Assembly: GCA_020746105.1 (NCBI GenBank)
Contig: CM036617.1
Span: 178,216,412-178,280,411 of the forward strand
Length of the DNA: 64,000 bases
Direction of reading: 5' to 3'
DNA from: Trogon surrucura
Taxonomy: Eukaryota > Chordata > Aves > Trogoniformes > Trogonidae
A program made the position numbers and the translations under genes. Below the pieces are notes generated by a model that worked only from the letters and a program-made list of their open reading frames with translations, had not been told where the DNA came from and ran no database searches. Below, piece after piece: positions 20,491 through 32,000 of this stretch; position 1 is the first letter of the stretch; the number at the start of each line of letters is the position of its first letter.

Positions 20491-23400
20491 GTTTCAAGGA
20501 TGTGCGTCAGTGTCCTAATGCCTCTTCCTTCTACTTCAAATGTGCTTTAAGCAGTGTTCTGCTACCCCAAAAAGTCAAGGCCAAACTGCAAGTTATTAGT
20601 TACTGCCTGGAGCAGGAGTTATCACAGAAGGAAGAGCTTAGTCTTGGGATTAGTTGTCACAGCTCTGTATTCAAATAAGTTTTACATCAAAAAATGTTTT
20701 GTCTTGTTTTGTTTTTAATTAGTTAACTAAACATTTGCTATATAGAACTGCCGGTGCAGCTTTTGTAATAAATAAAAAGCCCATGACGAGTTTGAAAACA
20801 AAACCTGATATAACTTGTATTTTTTGTAATGACAAAAAATTGATACCTTCATATTTATTAGTAACAACAGGTAGCAGCACCATTCTCAGTCAATGCTATC
20901 AGATGATCTGCAGAGAGATAAGCATAACTGTTGATAAATCTTCACAACAAATAGAGATAGAAACCAGCATCCAGAACATAACTGATTTCTTTAAGGTACT
21001 GTAATGAATCAATGTCATTTCTTCTCTTAGCTTTCTGGATCCCTTGTATCCAGGCCTGGAACTGAGCAACCCAGCCATGCTGTAATCATTACCTTTTATT
21101 CCACAGCAAGATCAGAAATGTTTCAGTAAACTCGTGTTGAAGGACAGAACACTCCCTTGATGTATTAACTGAGAAACAGAGGAACGATACAGCCACAACC
21201 TTTCATAATATCCAGGATCTTCATAGTTTCTAGGATAGCCGTATCGGCATGAGTTAAACCCCTCATCAAAGTTGTAGCACTATCCAACCTCCTTTTGTTT
21301 GTTTATTTATTTATTTTATATATTCATTCAACAGCAGGGAGGGTTATTATTTTATTGGTCACTGATTTTTTTCCCCACACATCTCTATGATTGCAAGATT
21401 CGTGTGTTCCCATTTCCTGTTTTAACCCTACTGCCTCTGATTTTGATAGCATCCAGTTGGATGCTCATTTTTTAATTTGTCCTGGGGTTTTGGCGATTTT
21501 TGTCTGTCTCGTGCTGACACCTGTCATTGCTGATACCTCACTGACCATGAGTTAGGATGGAGGGAGATTCTGCCTCAGACTGAGTGCAAGGCGTCAGGGT
21601 TGCATTTTTTAAGTGAGCTGATTGTACTGATAGAAATGACTTGCAAAGTGATTTCTGTGCTTTTTTTTTGCAATGTAGCTAAATCTGCTGCAGGCTCACA
21701 GGAGGAGGAAGCAGCTCAGGAGATAACGCTGATGGATTAGTGGAATGAGAAACTTGTTCCAAAGACAGCTTTGCTGCTGATCCTGTTTGTCACACTTGAA
21801 TGAAAAAGAGGTGGGAAAACATTATCCTTCATCAGAGCTGCTACAGGTGGGCAAATCATACATCAGGTTTGGGGGTTGTTATAAACCGGTCCCTAATAAA
21901 ATATCGCTATGATTCTCTTATCATTATCAGCATGATCCTCGGTTTCTGTTTCTTCATTTTACTTAATCCGTCTTATTTTTGTATTTTTTCCTAGCTCATC
22001 CCCAGCTCCTCTTTTGAATTTACAGCTATTCTCTCGCTATTCAAATGACATGTCAAATGCAAGACTGCAGGAAGAAGGAGGAGCCAAAATGCCAAAGAAC
22101 CGCTGTTCTCCCCACGTCTGCAGCGCTCTGCCGCTCCCTAGGTTGGTGGCAGTGCCTGCATTAACTGCCTTCTTGCACTTGCCTGTGACTTGTGATTCAT
22201 TTTGCAATAAGGAACACCCACACAGAGCCATCAGTGAGTTTATCAGTGGCAACAGCAAACAATTTCTTTATTTCTTATGAAAGATTACATTTTGGAAAAA
22301 GACAAATCACCTCAAAACCCCCAAATGCTACCTGACACAGGCTTAACTGCTCAGTGTTATAATTTCAAGGACTATTAAAATTCATTTCGGAGAGAAATTC
22401 TCTTGCATAGCCTACTGAACAGCTAGGAAACATTCTGAAAGTCTGCAAAACGATGTGATTTTTAGGAACTACTGAGTCTTCACAGATTTTAGGGAGTCAA
22501 ATTCATTGTAACCTGTTCATGGAAGATTTGTACAGAATAAGGAAGACTGGATATCACAACAGTGAAATAAATGGCAATTTTTTTATGCCCAACAGTTTAC
22601 TGTCTTCCCTAGAACATGTTACCCTGCCTACCTCAAATGAAATACAAATAAATTAATAAAAATATAATTACTGGAAGAACTCTGAGAAATATAGAGAGAA
22701 GAGCACATGACTTGCAACCGGGGTGCAAAAAAAAAGGATTGACTATGATTGCCGATTTGAAAACTCTTGTCTAGCTCCTTCAGGTTTCTAACTATAGGAC
22801 ATATATAAAATGCTACTGCATAAAGACCATAAACTCTCAGTGAACTAACTGTTTTCTTTTAGAGTTGAAGGTGCATACTTTCTTGCTCTCTGCTGAAGTC
22901 TCATGAAAGCTAAGGGTTTTGTGAACACGTTGCTGTACTCCTGTGAAACCAGCACAGTAAATAAAGCAGAACTTTATCTTCGGGAGTAGCTCAGAGACAA
23001 GGGGCAAAGTTAACATCCTCCTGCATCCATCATTTCACTTTATTTAAAGAGCCAGTTGATGTACAATGAGTGACAAGCTTTTAAGAAATTGGATTTTTTT
23101 TTTATCTTTTTTTGCTAATTTGCTTTAAGTTCTAAGCATGTCTCATGTAGAGGCATGAAACTGCATGATAAAATGCCTAAAATATAGCATAGAGAGCACG
23201 CATCACTCCACTTGAATATTTCTTTGAAAATAAAGTTTTTATGTTTAAAAAGACTAATGAAATGTATTTATTCTCTGCACTGACTGGTACAACAAAGGTT
23301 GCAAGTTCCAGTTTAATTTACTTGATAATAAACTTTAGCAGGAGCACAGTATGTAATGCTCAAAGAGGAAATTAGCATGTCACTTAGTGGACAAGATAAT

Positions 23401-23965
23401 ATTCACCAGATGTGTGGGTATCTTTTGTATTCTCCTCATTCATTAGCTTTTCCACCTCTGTTCTCAGCCCTTTATGCCAAGAAAGAAACGTGAGTGTCTA
23501 TCTGCAAACACACCTTTGTAGTTTTCATTTCCCGTATAAATCAACAACTTGTAACAAGTGACAGAGCTAGCAATATTTTTCATGATCCATGCCCTCAATT
23601 AACACCATTCCAGTGGCATCCATGCTAGGACAGATTTGTTCCAGCATTTCTCTTAATGGGATTCAGAGTCACAAACGTGGGATGTTCAAAGCCGCACGGT
23701 GCTTCCCCCATTGCTTTCATTTTAGCCTTTCGATGACGCTCTCGAAAAGTGTCTATTAGCATTTTGTGTTTGTTATCCCTTGCAGCGATGTTGTCAAAGG
23801 GACAGAATGAAGTTCTTAAGGTTGCGGTTCAGAAACAACTAAATCCAGAGAGGGGATTCCTGAGTTTATTCTCTCAGCGTTCTCAGGCTTAAAATGTAGC
23901 TTTTTTCACAACCCAGCCTGCTGGTTGGGCTCTCTGTGTGGCTATTCCCCCTGCTGCCACTGCAG
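20491..23965. other. Unique stretch, no gene seen
   Basis: It contains a (TTTA)n-like run at about 21297-21318 and T-rich runs near 21660 and 23095-23112. An 88-codon plus frame (22014-22280) and an overlapping minus frame have no motif. Confidence 0.4.
21297..21318. repeat. Short (TTTA/TTTG)n simple repeat
   Basis: GTTTGTTTATTTATTTATTT run. Confidence 0.85.
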
Positions 23966-24054
23966 TCGAAGGATCAAGGACGAGCAGTTCAGTGCCTGCA
24001 TTGCTGCAAGCCTCTGGTGGGCCAGACGTTTTTCACAGTGTTGTAGCTGCAAAG
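23966..24054 (+). other. Weak candidate exon (splice-site pair)
   Basis: A pyrimidine-rich acceptor (CTATTCCCCCTGCTGCCACTGCAG, ending 23965) and a good donor AAAG|GTAAAG (GT at 24055-24056) bound an 89-nt segment open in two frames. If joined to the phase-1 end of the 18.4-kb candidate, the frame stays open across it. No domain is recognisable, and such pairs occur by chance in DNA of this length. Confidence 0.15.
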
Positions 24055-25034
24055 GTAAAGATCACAATCTCCAAACAAAACAGTCTTCAAATGTTTTCCT
24101 AAAAAATCTCTTAAAAGGCCCTTGCAGTTTTGAAGCTTTATGGCTGTGTCACTGTTTTCGAGTAGAGAACTGATTAGCTGAAATTTGAATTATCTTCTTT
24201 GTGTTAATGTCCAGCAATAATTAGCAGAAGCATCCTTAGCATGTGACTTCACTTTTGGAAGGGTTTTGCTGTCTTGGTGATTGCTGTTCTAAATAGACAA
24301 AATATTTTTTTCCTAAGACAGCCTTAGCTGCAGAGGTCATGTGCTGCTCCACACAGATGAGGGAACTGAGTTTTGTTCTTTTTTATTCCCAAGGATCTCT
24401 GAAACCTTTTTAGCCTAAACTGGCAATTAATCTGTTGAACTGAAATTCATTAAGTGCTCAAATTGTAAACATGCAGCTGAGTATTAACAGTATATGAATC
24501 ATATTTTGCTGCTTTGTGCAACAAAATAAATTTCCAGTTGAACTCAGTATGAGGAGTCGCACTGCCTAAGGGAGCTATTCCTTAACTCAGGGGACTGAGT
24601 CAGATTCCTTTATAACCAATATTCCCCCTAGAGGACAATGAGAATGAAGTTTGATGATGATTAAACTAAAATGATGATTAAACTGTGAGTTCTGGATTAT
24701 CTACTAGAGGAATTATTATGTATGTTGTGACCTGTCCTGGTAATTCAGATGTCTAAGTGAGAATACTACAGCTAGTATGACTGCGCACAAACAACAGCCA
24801 GCTGAGATAAGTACTTGCGTATGTATGGGCATGGTCTGGCATGAGATTTACACTGTCTTCTCCAGATTTTCAAGGACCAGCAAGAGCTCATTGGATGCTG
24901 CCAGGACCATCGTGCTTTCCCAGGCTGAGACCTTTCTGTTCAGACAAACCAGTTCCCAGATGCCCTGCATCACAGAGGAAACACACATTTCCCTGGCTCC
25001 CATCTGCTTTTGCTGGGTAGTTTGTGTAGTGGCA
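24055..25034. other. Unique stretch with a 14-bp direct repeat
   Basis: ATGATGATTAAACT occurs at 24654-24667 and 24671-24684, three bases apart. No gene recognised. Confidence 0.45.
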
Positions 25035-26248
25035 CTGGGTGCTGTATCTAAGAAAGGCAAGACAAAGGGTCCAGGGACTTAAAGGCCAGCTAGCCTCACC
25101 ACAGTCCCTGGAAAAATCACGCAGCCTGCCTTTTTGGGATATGTTTCCAAACATGTAAAGAACAGAAAGTTTAAAGTTGTAATCAGCATGGATTTACCAG
25201 GGACAAATGATGTTCGGCAGACCTAAGTGCCTCCTACAACAAAATGACAAGGGGAAGCATGAGGTGTAATGCATATACCTCAGCTTTAGGTAAACTTTTG
25301 ACTATACCCCATGGCATTTTCATTTGGCAGCTGATGAATTGTGGGCTGGAAGAAATTATGGTTAGATGGACTGACAATTGTCTGTAGCTCTAGGATTAAA
25401 GAGTGGCAATGAGTGGCTCAGCATCTACTTGGTGGGCAGCAATGAGCAGAGTAGCCTAAAGACTGAACTCTTGCTTATATTGTTTGATAACTTAATCAAT
25501 AACCTAGGTGATGACCTAGTATGTATCACCTGCAGATTTATCAATGATGCTAAATTAGAGGGCGAGGCTTGAACAATGAATGGCAGAAACTGAATCCACA
25601 AGGACTTGGGTAAACAGAAACCTCTTGATGTCCAACAAGGAGAAAAGTAAACTTCTGCTCTTGGAATAGTGTAAATTTACACATGATTAAAGGGTGAGTA
25701 GCTGTCCTGCTGAAAAGAGGAGTAGTGATGGACTTCAGGTTGAACACACTCACTCTGAATAAGGTGGACTGCAGATCAGGCTGTGTTAAGAGAAGTTGCC
25801 CAATAGATATTGGGGAAGTTGTTATTCCACTCTGCCTGCAGCTCATGAGGTTACAGGTGAAAAAGTGAACCAAGCTTTGGAGCACCTACCAGAGAAGTTC
25901 ATAGGTCTGGGCCACAAGGCAGTGTTGAAAGGTATTTAGTCTGCTGAAGAGTCAAAGGATTGGTCTAATATCAGGCAACAGCTACTTGAAGCATAGTAGA
26001 AAAAAAAAGAGGACTTGGGAAGATAAAGTGGTCATTAGGAAAAATATTTTACTAGGAAGAAAAACTGCGGCGCAGCCCTGCATTGAGCTGTGCAGGGAAA
26101 GCTCTGACACCTCTACCTTTGGAGGTTTTCAAGATGCAGTTACACAAAGCCATAGCTGACCTGACCTAGTGTTGGCAATAGTCCTGCCTTTTGGGGGCAG
26201 AAGTTGGATTCAATGACCTCCAAAGGTCTTTTTGAAAACCTGCTGTGA
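25035..26248 (+). repeat. Old CR1 LINE, ORF2 part and 3' end
   Basis: About 1.2 kb of a strongly diverged CR1. Landmarks are AAGAAAGGCAAGACAAAGG, GGCCAGCTAGCCTCACCACAGTCCCTGGAAA, ATCAGCATGGATTTACCAGG, TTTATCAATGATGCTAAATTAG (the RT active-site region) and GTCCAACAAGGAGAAAAGTAAA. The final GTTGGATTCAATGACCTCCAAAGGTC is the CR1 3' end. Many stops and indels leave no long frame. It is older than the CR1 at 14335-15793. Confidence 0.85.
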
Positions 26249-26735
26249 TGAGCAGTTTTATGTTTACTTTCCATTACTCTAGACGACTAGGGATTTCTCA
26301 ATCTACACCATGAATTCTGGCTGCTCCACAGAATTTGAAAATTAATAACTTGGAAAATACCTTTTTCCATGGTTGTCTGGGAATCCTTAGCTCTGTCTCC
26401 TTTGCATGCAGAATGTACATATTACCAAGACCTGTCTCCTGCAGTGAAAACGTTATGAATTGTGGCTGTACATGCAGATTTGTACGCGAATTAAGATTAC
26501 ACAGACAACCTAATTACTGGAACATCCTATATTTCAGACGTTTGACCCTTCACCTTAAGTAAGACATACCTTTCTATAACCAAACCAGCATTTGCTGTCA
26601 GGAGTGTTTGAACTACATATCTCTAGAACAGACATCTTGCAGCATACTTGCTCCTAAGCACTGGATAAGGGAGACAACAGTTGCTCCAAGGGATAGTGCA
26701 GAAGAATCAAGTCCCACAAATACTCATTTTGGGTT
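26249..26735. other. Unique stretch, no gene seen
   Basis: About 490 bp between an old CR1 and a solo LTR, with no recognisable feature. Confidence 0.4.
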
Positions 26736-27312
26736 TGTGCTAGTTTTGACTGGAATAGAGTTAATTTTCTTCATAGTAGCTAGTATGAGGCTATGTTCTA
26801 GATTTGTCCTGGAAACAGTGTTAGCACAAGCATATTTTAATTACTGTTGAGCAATGCTTACACAGAGTTAAGGTGTTTTCTGCTCCTCACGCCATTAGCG
26901 AGCAGGCTGGGGGTGCACAAGAAGTTGGAAAGGGACACAGCTGAGACAGCTGACACCAGCTGATCAAAGGGAGCATGCCATACCATATGATGTCATGCTT
27001 AGTGTATAAAACTGGGGGAAGAAAAAGGAAGGCAGGAACATTTGGAGTGATGGTGTTTAAGTCACTGTTACACATGATGAAGCCCTGCTTTCCCAGAGAT
27101 GGTCAAACACCTGCCTGCTGGTGGACAGTTGTGAATGAATTCCTTATTTTGCATTGTTTGCAGATGTGGCTTCTTCTTTACCTATTGAACTGTCTTTATC
27201 TCAACCCATGAGTTTTCTCGCTTTTACTCTTTACTGGCGACAGTGCAGAGTGAGTGAGCGGCTGCATGGGGCTTAGTGGTGCTTAGCTGCTGGCTGGGAT
27301 TCAATCACGACA
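26736..27312 (+). mobile_element. Solo LTR of an avian ERVL-like retrovirus, copy 2
   Basis: A 577-bp unit starting TGTGCTAGTTTTGAC and ending TCACGACA. It is colinear with copy 1 (12703-13293). Five-base flanks GGGTT (26731-26735) and GGCTT (27313-27317) match at four of five positions, a plausible decayed target duplication. No retroviral coding sequence adjoins it, so it is a solo LTR. The block 27185-27222 is in the orientation normal for the family, unlike copy 1. Confidence 0.88.
27005..27010 (+). promoter_or_regulatory. TATA box of LTR copy 2
   Basis: TATAAA lies about 270 bp into the LTR, matching the site in copy 1. No evidence of use. Confidence 0.4.
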
Positions 27313-28907
27313 GGCTTCTCCCACACCTAACACCCATACATAGGGAAGCAATGAGAATTGTGGAAGCCTCCCCATGATGACTTTCACTGTTGTCTCACCA
27401 CAGGAGTGACGATTGTTCCAACTCTAACTCCATACATTTTCCTCCAGCCACCATGAGTATGAGAGGGTGCAAGAGGTTACCCAGTTGAGATGAGGTAGTC
27501 ACACCACTGATATATTTTGAGTCCAGAGAGATGGTAGGACACCATAGGTTTATTCCTCTCGTAAGCCCTTCCATGACAACCACTTCTGCAAGAAGCAGCC
27601 AGGCACTGATGATGCAGTTGGTGCTAGAGACACCGATCCAGCTAGTGAGACAGCCTCTGCAGAACATTTCTAGAAATTCATTAATTCTAACACACTGCAG
27701 AATCTTCCCAATCAACACACATTACTGAAGGCAATTACGTTTTTTGAATAAATCTCACTTCAGCTAAAGCCAAACACAGTTTCACTGGTCAAGATTAAAA
27801 TAAATCCCTACCTAAGGATTCCTCTACTTTGAATGTCTAAAAAAGCCCCTGGGTTAAAAAAACAAAAGCAAGAAAAAACCCCAAACAAACTAAACAAAAA
27901 CCCCACACCCTACAATAACAACAAAAAGAAAAAAAAAGAATTAAAAAAAAAGAGAGAAAAATTAGGAAAATACCATAAAACCTAAACATAGACCTATCCT
28001 GATTCAGGTTGTGAACTGATAAAGGAAAACAACACATGTGATAGCAAAATAGCTTACTCTCGGAAGGTTTTATTTTTAAGACAAGAATTACAGGTTTTTC
28101 TGAATTAGAAGCAGATGCTCCCTTTTTGTGTTAACACCAGAAAAATTGCAGTATTTGGCACAAAAATAACAGAAATACAGTCAAAGGGAAAATATGCTGA
28201 TTATTGTGCCACCTTAAAAGCTGTCTTTCTAAGCCATCAGGAAGCTCTGCTTATGGATTTATTTGCTTTTCTTTTATTTGGTGAGCCTTCATCATTCTGC
28301 TTTATTGTTCTTGCTCTGAGAACATCTGAGACAACTAGGAAATTAACTGCCTGCCTGCCTGTGGGTGTTCACCGAGGGTCTTTGCAACTTCTCTTGCACA
28401 ATTTCTCTCGGTTTTGCAGGGACCATTGTAAAAGTCGCTATTCAGCCTGCAAAGTAAAGCATGAAAAAGTTAGAGGAAAGTAGCACAGATAATTTAAGTA
28501 GAGTCTGTCATGCTGTGTGTGCAAGCAGCAAAGGCAAGAGGGAGAGGTAAGGGGTTTGAAAGGCCACAGGCGTTAGCCCGAGTCTGCTTGTGTCTTTCTC
28601 TCTTTCTTCTCCCAGACCCTATCTCCCCATCTGCATCTCTAGACTGCTGTGCCCATCTCCAGTTTGCTCCCCAAGAGCATCTAGTGGAGAACATTTGTCT
28701 GAACAGTAGAAGTTATATGCGACTGACTGTTACCAACTGGGAGTTTTAGTTTGTGGATCATCTAAAGCTGCTTTCCAAGTGCCACTGGTCTGGGCTCACC
28801 TCATGGGCTGTGGGTACAGGGCTGTGGGTAGTGGTAGCTGCACTCCTTATCACCAGTCAAGGCACACAGGCAGAGAGCCAGGCCCTTCTCTATCTCTTCA
28901 TCTGCCC
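27313..28907. other. Unique stretch; A-rich block
   Basis: 27840-27965 is A-rich with short C runs (imperfect low-complexity sequence). A 107-codon minus frame (27395-27718) and a 122-codon plus frame (28115-28483) have no motif I recognise. Neither resembles retroviral protein despite the neighbouring LTR. Confidence 0.4.
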
Positions 28908-29065
28908 CTTAGCAACCTGGTCTAGTGGGAGGTGTCTCTGTCCACAGCAGGTGGGTTGCAACTAGATGATCTTTAAGGTTTCATCCAACCCAAAACATTC
29001 TATGATTAATTCTGTGATTCTATGACTCTATGATGATTCTATGGTTCTGTGATTCTATGATTCTC
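28908..29065 (+). repeat. CR1 LINE 3' end with long octamer tail
   Basis: AGCAACCTGGTCTAGTGGGAGGTGTC, GTTGCAACTAGATGATC and CCAACCCAAAACATTCTATG are CR1 3' landmarks. From about 28997 to 29065 the terminal octamer is repeated with variation (ATTCTATG, ATTCTGTG, ACTCTATG), more copies than the usual two to four. Confidence 0.92.
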
Positions 29066-32000
29066 TTCTACCATATGCCCTTGACACCTCCTCAGATCCC
29101 GGTTTACCCCATTTCCCACCTCCCCTGTGTCCTGCTTTACTTGATGAACAGGTAGAGGTTTATTCTCTGTACTCAGTTGAATCTCTGTAGTTCCCCTTAT
29201 ATACTCTGATGATCTGAAAGGCCTCAGACCACCCTTAGAACCTTGTTAATCTGAGAAAGTTACAAGACTTGTCTCGTATCCTTCATGGTTGTAATTCCCA
29301 GCCTGAATCCTCAAAGATACTGAAAGATGACAGTCAGAGGCAACTGCTGGAATAACAGTCTCACTGCTGGGATAACAGAGGGTTAATATCACAGTGTAAC
29401 TGTTGCCAGTTGTTTACTCATATTGCAATTCATATTGTTAGAGAACTAGCCTGAACTTTAACACTCACATCCCTCAAAGCATTTAGCTGAAATGGATACT
29501 TCATTTCCCCAAGTAAAAGGCAAACTGAGGCTTGATTGTCAAGTCCACTCTCTTCAGTGAATCCTATAGTAGGAATTATGAATCTTCACTCTCTTTTCTC
29601 CTGAACAAAGCTGTTGCAATATCATTTATAGAGTGAGGTTCTGAATAGAACTACAGTTAATAGCTAATATGTTCTCAACACCCCATATAATTGTGTCAGA
29701 CTCCTGAGGGATAAAATTTCCACTTTTTGATGCTTTATGGAAAAGCCGGGTTTTCTTTTGCCATAGCAATTACAAGCCTAAATTTACTGTTAGTCACTCT
29801 AACCAGGAACTTTCTATAGAAAACCACATTGTTCTGGAAATCACACCAGCATCCTACCCTACCTCATCCTCTAAAATGTCATAATGTTGGTCAGAATGGT
29901 TGAAGTCTTCATTTGGTACTTTCTGTGAAAAACGTATACAGGGGCATAATGAATGTATAGCCCTCTCCGAGAATGCATTTTGTTTCCTTGCTTACAGTTA
30001 GCTGGCCCGTGTACATCCCAGACAGTTCTACTGAGCAATGTTCTAGCTCTCCTCTACTATTTCCATTAACAGCTGGACTCTCTGCCCTTTCCCGCCTTAT
30101 AGCTGAAAGAGCTTAGGAAAATTTGGCAGGTCCCTTCACATGCATCTAGGTTTTTTAATTCTTCATTAAAAATCCCTGCTGGGGAGTGAATTTTCTGATC
30201 ATTCAGACTCAAGCAAGTTAAGGAGTTTAATATATAGATGGCATCTTTCAGTGCTTTAAAAATTCAAAGGGACAATATATGAAATGGCTTAAGGATGACG
30301 GAGGGGGAATAAACCCAGCAGCCACGGCAGTGACTGACACACCACTTTGCACCAGGCCCAGTTTCAGCCCTGACCACTGTTACTTTCCATGTCTGAAACT
30401 ACTGCCACAGATGAAAATTCAGCGCATAAGAAGATGATCACATTTCCTTGTCCATAACTGACAGTGTCTGCCCAAAAAAGAAATGATGGATTCTGGGGGC
30501 ACTTGCTTATGATCAGCATTCATTTTGTCACTGTTGTGCTACTGCAGAGCTTGGGTAAATCCTGCAGGCACAAGAGAGAAATGATTTGGAGGGTTTTCCA
30601 AGAAAGAAAAAAATATGGAGACATTATTAGAAGACCTCTCCTCCCTCTGAACAAATACTCTTGACAGCGGTAATTATGTCTTTCAATAAGGTAAGTTACA
30701 TTAGTCAGAGACTAAACTATGGACATAATGACTGTAATAAAGCAGTGAATACCATCTGAAATGATTCATAGAAATGGCAATAATTTAAATTTTATCTAAA
30801 TTGTGTAAACATATAGTAGTAGCCAAAAAAAATCTCATTCCTAAATGAAAAAAACAACAGAGAAATAACCCTAAACTATCAGTGATTTTCCACTATACTA
30901 GAGACTGTGAGGAATCTGTCTACGCAATCTTAATTAATTTTGTTTGATTTTATGAACTCTATTTATTACTATGACCTCTGGTTTGCTTTAAAACTTTCTT
31001 TTTATGGTAGAAAAAGGCAGTATCTTTGTATCTGAAACAGGAACATCAAAGGCTGTCATCAAAGAGACAGGCTCTTCAAGAAGAACAAAAAGAGACGAAT
31101 CACCAACCACATCAGAGGGCTGAGCTGAACAAGTGAAGGACTGGAAAGACACACTCTCCCTAAGGATGCTGAAAGACACTCCAGCAACGGTGATGATATA
31201 TGAAGGAGGAGTTTGCTGTCCGGTATTGTTGTTTTGTACACATCTGTAAATCTCCTCAGTTATCTTCAAGTAAAGCTACTGCAAGTTTAAAAAGGGATTT
31301 AGCAAAGCAAACCAGTTTATGCCTTTTATTTGGTCAAAGAATTAAACCAGGGACCCTACTTCAGTAAGTTCTGAGCTGGGCATGCAAGGAGTTTGCAGTT
31401 ACCCTGCCAAGGTGTCAGGTCCTGTGCTAGTATCGAGAGACAGGGAAGTACTCTGTAGCCTTCCAGAAAGGAGTTATTGGAAATCAACATCATTTTTTCC
31501 CTCAAAGCTGTGCCTCACATGTCAAAAATAGATGTGGAGTCTATGCGTCTGCTTTTGTCATATGGAACTCACAATCTCCCAGTTGTCCTTCGTCAAAACA
31601 AGGTCTCTTACCATACCCGTACAGCTTCATTTCAGAGTGCCTTTTCCTGTCAATGAGAAAAATAAGCTTTTCTTTCTAATAAAACCTAAAAGCTTTTCAT
31701 AGGCCAGATGTTGACCATCATTTTCAGTCTTTGCCGACCTGGACTCAGTTATGACCAACAATGTAGTTCAGAAAAGGTTTCAAAGTCTTGCACCTATTCC
31801 AATTGTTCTCCTCCTCTGCTGTTTCCATTTCAGCTTCTGTTTTGCTTTTGTTTTTTAAATAGCTATAGATTTCCTTATCTTCTATAGATAGCTGCCCAGA
31901 TTTAATATAAGACATTCGTTTCAACATAAAAAAATCCCTGAAATACCCAACAACATAACCAAAACCAAACCAGGCAAAATCTAGCAATAACAGTCACAGT

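Noticed and set aside
27395-27718. 107-codon minus frame just beyond LTR copy 2, considered as retroviral coding sequence
   Set aside because: It is antisense to the LTR, has no primer-binding site and no retroviral motif.
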